This document shows positions 1 to 4,430 of a DNA stretch of 7,808 nucleotides, in pieces (positions within the stretch are counted from its first letter, which is position 1; the number at the start of each line of letters is the position of its first letter). This DNA is from Actinoplanes rectilineatus (GTDB lineage Bacteria > Actinomycetota > Actinomycetes > Mycobacteriales > Micromonosporaceae): NCBI RefSeq assembly GCF_000962825.1, contig NZ_JZKF01000160.1, positions 1 through 7,808 on the forward strand, in the 5' to 3' direction. The translations under genes and the position numbers were made by a program. Below the pieces are notes generated by a model that was not told where the DNA came from, searched no databases, and saw only the letters and a list, made by a program, of their open reading frames with translations.

Positions 1-201
1 GGCCCGCGTCACCTCACTGCGGAACCGGCCCCGGAACTCGCTGTCGTGCGAGAACTCCGGCCGCACCATCTTGATCGCCACCGGCCGGCCGTCCGGGCCC
101 CGTCCGAGGTAGACCGTGCCCATGCCGCCCTCGCCCAGGCGGCCCACCAGCTCGTACCGCCCGAGCCACGCCTGGTCGCCGGGTCGCAGCGGCTCGCTCA
201 T
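1..201 (-). CDS. Ser/Thr protein kinase (PknB-type), N-terminal 67 residues, cut by window edge
   Basis: Reading the minus strand from the ATG at 201-199 gives 67 uninterrupted codons that run off the window. Residues 15-48 are the start of a eukaryote-like kinase domain: the glycine-rich loop is GRLGEGGMGTVYLG (about residues 20-33), and VAIK at 41-44 carries the ATP-anchoring lysine (K44). Glu63 sits where the helix-C glutamate is expected. GEGGMGxVY is the usual signature of actinobacterial Pkn kinases, which phosphorylate Ser/Thr on target proteins and often have C-terminal membrane and sensor parts. The catalytic loop, activation segment and any sensor domain lie outside the window, so specificity cannot be judged. 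The start is supported by the purine-rich GGGGAGA 9 bases upstream. The gene lies 228 bp downstream of the LuxR-type gene on the same strand and probably has its own promoter. Confidence 0.92.
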   Translation of the reverse strand, partial: MSEPLRPGDQAWLGRYELVGRLGEGGMGTVYLGRGPDGRPVAIKMVRPEFSHDSEFRGRFRSEVTRA

Positions 202-210
202 GTCGACATC

Positions 211-217
211 TCTCCCC
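211..217 (-). promoter_or_regulatory. Ribosome binding site of the Ser/Thr kinase gene
   Basis: On the minus strand GGGGAGA lies 9 bases before the ATG at 201. It fits the anti-Shine-Dalgarno sequence and decides the start of a gene that is otherwise only partly visible. Confidence 0.6.
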
Positions 218-248
218 ACGCGCCGCCGTCCAGGGCCACGAGTCCGGA

Positions 249-279
249 AGTCTACTCAAACCGATCTCGTGCGCGTCGA
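249..279 (-). promoter_or_regulatory. Possible promoter for the Ser/Thr kinase gene
   Basis: On the minus strand TCGACG (279-274) and TAGACT (254-249) are separated by 19 bp. TAGACT fits the actinobacterial TANNNT -10 pattern. The -35 is one mismatch from TTGACG, and the spacing is slightly long. Transcription would start near 242, leaving a leader of about 40 bases that includes the ribosome binding site. The rest of the gap 202-429 holds no gene I can support. It contains only a weak inverted repeat (364-369/393-398) with a 23-base interval. Confidence 0.3.
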
Positions 280-429
280 TGCCGCCACGCGCTTTCCCGT
301 CAGCGCGGTCAGGCCGTTCCGCACACCCTCTCACCGGGGTACGCCTCCGTGACGGTCCCGCCCGCACGGTCGTCCGCGCGTCGACCCGGTCGCCGTGCTT
401 GTCGCGTACCCCCGCAGGAGGGTGTGGGG

Positions 430-660
430 TCAGGAGCCGAGCATGCCGAGGGCCTGCGCGCGCAGCGCCGCCTGGGTGCGGTCCCGGACGCCGAGTTTGC
501 CGAGCACGCTGGTGACGTGGTTCTTGACGGTGCCCTCGGCGAGGAAGAGCTTGCGGGCGATCTCCCGGTTGGTGTGTCCGAGAGCGACCAGCCGCACGAT
601 CTCCAGTTCCCGGGCGGAGAGCGGCTGCCGGTGGTCGTCGGGGAAGGGGAGAGTGGTCAT
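430..660 (-). CDS. LuxR/NarL-type DNA-binding protein with no receiver domain (76 aa)
   Basis: A 76-residue protein that is almost entirely a GerE/LuxR-type helix-turn-helix. The motif opens with LSARELEIVRLVALGHTNREIA (residues 14-35) and ends with the recognition helix EGTVKNHVTSVLGKLGV (42-58), both canonical. A normal NarL-family response regulator is about 210-220 residues, with a phospho-accepting receiver domain first. Here only 13 residues (MTTLPFPDDHRQP) precede the HTH, so it cannot be switched by Asp phosphorylation. The start is well supported: GGAGG lies 6 bases upstream, and the ATG overlaps the TGA of the upstream sensor gene (ATGA), so the two are probably translationally coupled. 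It may be a stand-alone GerE-like regulator or the stump of a response regulator that lost its receiver. DNA binding is likely; its target and input are unknown. Confidence 0.85.
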   Translation of the reverse strand: MTTLPFPDDHRQPLSARELEIVRLVALGHTNREIARKLFLAEGTVKNHVTSVLGKLGVRDRTQAALRAQALGMLGS

Positions 661-1442
661 CGGGTACCTCCGTCGCTGCTTCGGTCGCCGGTCCTCAACC
701 GGGCACCTCGATCCGCGGGGTCGAACCGCCGGCGAGCGTGGGTCTCCAGGTCGTCCGGCGGTGGTTCCGGCGGTTCGCCGAGTGAGCGGCTCACCTCCCG
801 CAGTGCCTCCTCGGTCTGTTCCTGGGCCTTGACCAGCATCTGTTCGGCCCGGTCCGGCTGCGGGACGAGCAATGCCCGGGCGGCCCGGATCTGCACCTGG
901 ACGACGGTCAGTGCGTGCCCGAGTCCGTCGTGGACGTCGCGGGCGACCCGGTAGCGGTCCTGGACGGTGGCGAGGTGTTCGACCTGGATCGCGTACTCGC
1001 GGAGGCGGCCGTGCGCGGCGGCCAGCTCGGCGCGGGCCTGCTGTTCGCGGGTCACCGCGGTGGTCAGTGCGACGGCGAGGATCGCGGCGGTGAACAGTCC
1101 GAGGTCGAGGATCGGGAGCAGCAGCACGGCGGGGACGATCGCGCGCAACGGCAGCAGCAGGACGGCCTGGGCGGCGATCACGACGACGATGAGCATCGGG
1201 GTGGCGCCGGCGACACCCGCGGAGGTGAGCAGCACGGCGCCGCCGAGCCCGGCCAGCAGGGTGAGGTATCCGGCCGAGAGCACGCGGCTGGCACGGCGCC
1301 GTACCGCACTGAAACCCCAGGTGGCGGTGAGTAGGAACGCGGAGGCGGGCGCCAGCGTCAGCTCCGAGCGCCGGCCGGTGGCCACGTCGGTCAGCAGCGT
1401 CAGATACGCCGCGACGGTTAGTGCGAAAATGGCCGGTCTCAT
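657..1442 (-). CDS. Membrane histidine kinase of the HisKA_3 family lacking the ATP-binding domain (261 aa)
   Basis: The N-terminal half (about residues 4-130) has four or five hydrophobic segments (near 4-22, 30-47, 54-76, 81-99 and 101-129), fitting a sensor embedded in the membrane with almost no extracellular loop. A helical linker (about 131-163) leads to the dimerisation/phospho-acceptor helix RVARDVHDGLGHALTVV (165-181), with His171 as the expected phosphorylation site. The matching second helix runs to EALREVSRSLG (about 212-222). The HATPase_c domain (N, G1 and G2 boxes) should follow; instead there are about 40 Pro/Arg/Asp-rich residues and a stop. Family members are usually about 360-420 residues. 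With His171 but no ATPase it cannot autophosphorylate alone. It overlaps the LuxR-type gene by 4 bases. The ATG was chosen because the first membrane helix begins at once; no clear ribosome binding site precedes it. Confidence 0.83.
   Translation of the reverse strand: MRPAIFALTVAAYLTLLTDVATGRRSELTLAPASAFLLTATWGFSAVRRRASRVLSAGYLTLLAGLGGAVLLTSAGVAGATPMLIVVVIAAQAVLLLPLRAIVPAVLLLPILDLGLFTAAILAVALTTAVTREQQARAELAAAHGRLREYAIQVEHLATVQDRYRVARDVHDGLGHALTVVQVQIRAARALLVPQPDRAEQMLVKAQEQTEEALREVSRSLGEPPEPPPDDLETHARRRFDPADRGARLRTGDRSSDGGTR
667..671 (-). promoter_or_regulatory. Ribosome binding site of the LuxR-type gene inside the sensor gene
   Basis: GGAGG on the minus strand, 6 bases before the ATG at 660. 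It lies within the last codons of the sensor gene and supports both the start and coupled translation. Confidence 0.7.
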
Positions 1443-1450
1443 CGAGAAAT

Positions 1451-1479
1451 ATCTAACTATCGGTACGCGCTATGCGCAA
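1451..1479 (-). promoter_or_regulatory. Possible promoter of the sensor/LuxR-type operon
   Basis: In an unusually AT-rich patch the minus strand has TTGCGC (1479-1474) and TTAGAT (1456-1451) 17 bp apart. Both hexamers are poor matches to consensus, but the position suits a promoter diverging from that of the dehydrogenase operon. The start point would fall only about 4 bases before the ATG at 1442, which would explain the missing ribosome binding site (near-leaderless mRNA). Confidence 0.28.
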
Positions 1480-1512
1480 CCGTTTCGTCACTCCCCGTCG
1501 CCACCTTCTCGA

Positions 1513-1531
1513 AGGTTGACGCTGTCAACCT
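1513..1531 (+). promoter_or_regulatory. Operator O1, palindrome AGGTTGAC-N3-GTCAACCT
   Basis: AGGTTGACGCTGTCAACCT is a perfect 8-bp inverted repeat around a 3-bp centre. It overlaps the -35 element of the dehydrogenase operon. Size and symmetry suit a TetR-family dimer, and the TetR gene is the second gene of that operon. That this regulator binds here is inferred from position and symmetry. Confidence 0.8.
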
Positions 1532-1544
1532 GGGCGAGTAGGTT
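1516..1544 (+). promoter_or_regulatory. Promoter of the SDR-TetR-M24 operon
   Basis: TTGACG (1516-1521) and TAGGTT (1539-1544) are separated by exactly 17 bp. They match the actinobacterial housekeeping pattern TTGACN / TANNNT. The -35 lies inside O1 and the -10 runs into O2, so a repressor on either site would block RNA polymerase. The predicted start is near 1551, giving a leader of about 20 bases with the ribosome binding site. Confidence 0.6.
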
Positions 1545-1558
1545 GACAGCGTCAACCT
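1540..1558 (+). promoter_or_regulatory. Operator O2, exact reverse complement of O1
   Basis: AGGTTGACAGCGTCAACCT has the same 8-bp arms as O1, and its 3-bp centre (AGC) is the reverse complement of O1's (GCT). The two sites are therefore one 19-bp inverted repeat with an 8-bp interval (1532-1539), 27 bp centre to centre. O2 covers the end of the -10 and the likely transcription start. Confidence 0.8.
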
Positions 1559-1560
1559 CA

Positions 1561-1566
1561 GAGGAG
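1561..1566 (+). promoter_or_regulatory. Ribosome binding site of the dehydrogenase gene
   Basis: GAGGAG lies 6 bases before the ATG at 1573. It also lies 2 bases before an ATG at 1569, which is too close and opens a frame with no dehydrogenase sequence. The spacing decides for 1573. Confidence 0.75.
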
Positions 1567-1572
1567 TCATGG

Positions 1573-2538
1573 ATGGCTACGGTTCTGATCACCGGCGGAC
1601 ACTCGGGCATCGGCCTCGCCGCGGCCCGCGTGCTCGCCGCGGAAAACCACGACCTCGTGCTGGCGGGGCGCAGCCCGGACCGGATGCGGGCGGTCGCCGA
1701 CGAACTGCGCGCCGCGCACGGCGTGCGGGTGACGACATCGGCCCTGGACACGTCGTCGCTCACCTCGGTCCGGGCGGCCGCCGAACGGGTGCGCCGGATG
1801 CTCGCCGACGGGGAGATCGCCGCGCTCGACGCGATCGCCTGCAACGCCGGCGGCCGGTTCGACGGCCCGGTGACCTACAGCCCCGAGGGGTACGAGACGA
1901 CGTTCGCGACCAACTGCCTCGGGCACTTCCTGCTCGTGGAACTCCTGCTGCCGCACCTGCCGGACGACGGGCGGGTGGTGTACACCTCCAGCAGCACCCA
2001 CGACCCGGACTCGATGGACGGGCGGATGGTCGGGGCCGTCGTCGAGCCGGACGCCACCGCGCTCGCCACCACAGGTAAGGACGGCGCAAAGGCGCTGTCC
2101 GCGGGGAAACGGTACTCGACCTCGAAACTGTGCACCGTGATGTACGCCTACGAGCTGGACCGCCGGCTCCGCAAGGCCGGCAGCTCGATCGCGTCGATCG
2201 CCTTCGACCCGGGTTCCATCCCCGACACCGGTTTCCTGCGCGGCATGCCGAAACCGGTCCAGTGGGTCTCCACGACCGCCGCCATGAAATGGGTGACCAA
2301 GCGCATCGGCGCGATCACCTCCACCGTCGAGTTCTCCGGTGCCTCCCTGGCCGCGCTCATCGTGAGCCCGGAGCATGCCGACGGAGCCGGTAAGTACTTC
2401 CAGGCCAACGACGGAACCCTGGCGGCGGTCCGGTCGGCCCGGCTCTCCTACGACGAGCAGCGCGCGAGAAAATTGTGGGACGACAGCAGGCGGCTCGCCG
2501 GCCTGACCGCCGCGGAAGAACCGGAGCTACTGCGATGA
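1573..2538 (+). CDS. Short-chain dehydrogenase/reductase (SDR), retinol dehydrogenase/protochlorophyllide-reductase-like (321 aa)
   Basis: A complete cytoplasmic NAD(P)(H)-dependent oxidoreductase. It has the Rossmann nucleotide-binding motif TGGHSGIG (residues 7-14), NAG (91-93), the structural Asn in FATNCLGHF (N114), the catalytic serine region VYTSSSTH (136-143) and the catalytic YSTSK (Y181, K185). The PG motif FDPGSIPDTGF follows (211-221). The Arg of AGR (R33), after the second strand, favours NADP(H). The length and the C-terminal KLWDDSRRLAGL (300-311) resemble the POR/retinol-dehydrogenase branch rather than the 250-residue classical SDRs. The substrate, probably a small alcohol, ketone or aldehyde, cannot be read from the sequence. 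It is first in a three-gene operon behind twin operators, and its TGA overlaps the ATG of the TetR gene, so expression is probably induced by a ligand of that regulator. The frame is open far upstream (from 967), but no dehydrogenase sequence lies there. Confidence 0.96.
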   Translation: MATVLITGGHSGIGLAAARVLAAENHDLVLAGRSPDRMRAVADELRAAHGVRVTTSALDTSSLTSVRAAAERVRRMLADGEIAALDAIACNAGGRFDGPVTYSPEGYETTFATNCLGHFLLVELLLPHLPDDGRVVYTSSSTHDPDSMDGRMVGAVVEPDATALATTGKDGAKALSAGKRYSTSKLCTVMYAYELDRRLRKAGSSIASIAFDPGSIPDTGFLRGMPKPVQWVSTTAAMKWVTKRIGAITSTVEFSGASLAALIVSPEHADGAGKYFQANDGTLAAVRSARLSYDEQRARKLWDDSRRLAGLTAAEEPELLR

Positions 2539-3107
2539 GCACCGCCGAACGACTCGTCACGGCCGCCGCCACCCTGCTCGACGACGGCGGCGAGGCCGCG
2601 GTCACCCTGCGCGCCGTCGGCGCCGCGATCGGGGTGTCGCACAACGCGCCGTACAAACATTTCGTCAACCGTGACGACCTGCTCGCGGCCGTCGCCGCCG
2701 CCGACTTCCGGGCCCTGGCCGCCACGTGGCAGCAGATCCGGTCATCCGGCCAGGAACCGAACCAGCGGCTGCTCGCCGCGCTGGACGCCGTGATCGACTT
2801 CAGCCGGAGTCATCCCGCCCGATACCAGCTGCTGTTCAACAGCCCCGGGATCGCCGCCCGGGGCGGCCCGCTGACGGTCGCCGCGGACGAGGCCCTCGCC
2901 GTCTTCGCCACCATCGTCGAGGACAGCCAGGCGGCAGGGGCGCTGCCCGACGTGCCGAGCGACAACCTCGCCATCCTCATCTTCGCCACCGCACACGGCC
3001 TGATCAACGCCGATGCCAGCGGCCGGCTACGCGAGCGCACCGGCTGGGCGACGACCGGCACCGGCCTGCAGATCCTGGTCCGGCTCCTGGCGGGCAGCCG
3101 ATCATGA
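2535..3107 (+). CDS. TetR-family transcriptional regulator with WHG-type C-terminal domain (190 aa)
   Basis: A typical-length TetR repressor. Residues 4-46 form the DNA-binding domain, with the helix-turn-helix TLRAVGAAIGVSHNAPYKHF at 24-43; SxNAPYxHF is common in members with the TetR_C_33/WHG ligand-binding domain. The remaining, mostly helical residues (about 50-190) form the ligand and dimer part, including HPARYQLLF (93-101). The start overlaps the dehydrogenase stop (ATGA), with GGAG 8 bases upstream; an in-frame ATG-less extension upstream lies inside the dehydrogenase gene and is not needed. The stop overlaps the start of the M24 gene in the same way. Co-transcription behind two palindromes of the right size suggests autorepression relieved by a ligand related to the enzymes' substrate. 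Ligand identity is unknown. Confidence 0.96.
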   Translation: MSTAERLVTAAATLLDDGGEAAVTLRAVGAAIGVSHNAPYKHFVNRDDLLAAVAAADFRALAATWQQIRSSGQEPNQRLLAALDAVIDFSRSHPARYQLLFNSPGIAARGGPLTVAADEALAVFATIVEDSQAAGALPDVPSDNLAILIFATAHGLINADASGRLRERTGWATTGTGLQILVRLLAGSRS

Positions 3108-4357
3108 CGCCGGTCTTCTCCCTCGCCGAACGTGACCGCCGATGGGACCTGGCCCGGACCTTCATGGCCCGCGAAGGCCTCGACGCCCTGCTCGTCTTCG
3201 GCGAACACGAAGACGCCGGGCCCGCGCCCGTCGCCTACGACACCTGGTTCACCAACGGCCGGCCCGGCGCCACGGTCGTCGTCACCGCTGAGGGCGCACC
3301 CGTCTCCCTGCTGCCCGGCCCGATGTACATCATGGATCACCTGGAGTCCTCGCGCCGCGGCGAAACCATGTGGATCCCCCCGGAGAACCTGCGCCCCGCC
3401 CGCAGCTCCCGCACCATCGTCGAGGCGCTGCACGCCTCCGGCCTGGACGCGGCGACCATCGGCGTCGTCGGCCTGGGATCCCACATGCCCTGGCACCCGG
3501 AGGGCATCATCCCGTACGGGCTGTGGAACGCGGTCCTGACCGCCCTGCCCCGAGCCGACTTCCGTCCCGTGGACCTCGCCTTCGGCCAGCTCATCCTCCC
3601 GCTCGGGGCCGAGGAGATCGCCGTGCTGCGCCGGTCGGCGGCGATCGGCGATGCCATGGTCGAGGCCATGGTGGCGACCGCGGCACCCGGCGTACCGGAG
3701 AGCCACGTGTACGCGGCGGGCATGGCCGCCGGCTACCGCCAGGGCACCCTGCCCGCGGCCATGCACCTGTGGTCGGGTCCCGACGTGATCGCCGCCGGGC
3801 CACCGGCCTGGGGCCAGCGCCCCCAGGAACCCCGCACCCTCGCCGACGGCGACGTCATCTACGCCGAGGTGTTCGCCAACTTCGGCGGACGCCACACCCA
3901 GAACCAGGTCACCATCGCCGTCGGCGACGTCCACGAGGACTTCCACCGGGCGGCGCTGGTCGCCCGGGCCGCGTACGACGCCGGCCTGGCAGCGCTGCGC
4001 CCCGGCCGGACCTTCGGCGACCTCGTCGACGCGATGCACGAGCCGATCGATGCCGCCGACGGCTGGCCGTTCCTGATCGCCGTCCACTCGCTCAACCCCG
4101 GCTTGTCCGTGGGCAAGGGCCGCGGGTTGTTCAGCCGCATCCCGGGCACCGAGGGCTACCCGCGGATTGCCGACCACCCGGCCTTCCTGCCGGAGATGGA
4201 ACTGGTGCCGGGGATGAGCTTCGCGTTCGAGCCGAATTACGCGTACGGCCGGCACCTGGCCCACCTCGGCGGCACCGTGGTCGTCGGGGAGGACACGCCG
4301 ATCGAGCTCAACGCGTACACGGCACAGCTGCTGCACGCGCGCGGCGACGCGGCCTGA
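3104..4357 (+). CDS. M24-family (Xaa-Pro peptidase/creatinase-fold) hydrolase with altered metal site (417 aa)
   Basis: Residues about 10-160 look like the creatinase N-terminal domain and about 170-410 like the pita-bread M24 catalytic domain. Recognisable landmarks are LPLGAEEIAVLRRSAAIGDA (166-184), LADGDVIYAEVFANFGG (246-262), PGMSFAFEPNYAYG (369-382) and GGTVVVGEDTPIEL (389-402). Metallo-members use Asp, Asp, His, Glu, Glu. Here the first Asp is Glu255, the second falls in HTQNQVTIAVG (Q266-Q268 region), the His is at best H328 in AVHSLNPG, the fourth ligand E376 is kept, and the fifth is replaced by Gly389/390. It may use other chemistry, like metal-free creatinase, or be a specialised C-N or similar lyase/hydrolase; peptidase activity should not be assumed. 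No signal peptide, so cytoplasmic. The start overlaps the TetR stop (ATGA), which fits coupled translation; an open frame upstream from 2726 is inside the TetR gene. Confidence 0.92.
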   Translation: MTPVFSLAERDRRWDLARTFMAREGLDALLVFGEHEDAGPAPVAYDTWFTNGRPGATVVVTAEGAPVSLLPGPMYIMDHLESSRRGETMWIPPENLRPARSSRTIVEALHASGLDAATIGVVGLGSHMPWHPEGIIPYGLWNAVLTALPRADFRPVDLAFGQLILPLGAEEIAVLRRSAAIGDAMVEAMVATAAPGVPESHVYAAGMAAGYRQGTLPAAMHLWSGPDVIAAGPPAWGQRPQEPRTLADGDVIYAEVFANFGGRHTQNQVTIAVGDVHEDFHRAALVARAAYDAGLAALRPGRTFGDLVDAMHEPIDAADGWPFLIAVHSLNPGLSVGKGRGLFSRIPGTEGYPRIADHPAFLPEMELVPGMSFAFEPNYAYGRHLAHLGGTVVVGEDTPIELNAYTAQLLHARGDAA

Positions 4358-4381
4358 CCGGTCCGTCCGTCCTGATCGAAC

Positions 4382-4417
4382 CAGCCGGTCGTGCTACCTG
4401 CGTGGCGCGACCGGCTG
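4382..4417 (+). terminator. Strong 16-bp hairpin between the M24 and NACHT genes, probable terminator
   Basis: CAGCCGGTCGTGCTAC (4382-4397) pairs with GTGGCGCGACCGGCTG (4402-4417) around a 4-base loop CTGC. Pairing is continuous over 16 positions, with two G-U wobbles. It begins 24 bases after the M24 stop. No T-run follows, as is common for actinobacterial terminator hairpins. It ends 13 bases before the NACHT start, so it might instead act as a 5' control element of that gene. Confidence 0.65.
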
Positions 4418-4430
4418 CCATCATGGCTCG

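Noticed and set aside
364..398. Inverted repeat GCACGG/CCGTGC after the LuxR-type gene, considered as a terminator.
   Set aside because: Only 6-7 bp pair across an interval of more than 20 bases with poor inner pairing and no T-run.
1467..1477. Palindrome GCGC-TAT-GCGC in the sensor promoter, considered as a binding site for the LuxR-type protein.
   Set aside because: Four-base arms of pure G/C are expected by chance at this base composition, and they do not resemble NarL-type half-sites.
1569..1571. Alternative ATG for the first operon gene.
   Set aside because: It is only 2 bases from the GAGGAG and opens a frame that encodes no SDR motifs.
967..1572. In-frame extension of the dehydrogenase gene 606 bases upstream.
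   Set aside because: It runs antisense through the sensor gene and across the operators. The Rossmann motif begins at once after the ATG at 1573, which has a good ribosome binding site.
2726..3103. In-frame extension of the M24 gene upstream.
   Set aside because: It lies entirely within the TetR gene in another frame and encodes Arg/Pro-rich sequence unlike the creatinase N-terminal domain.
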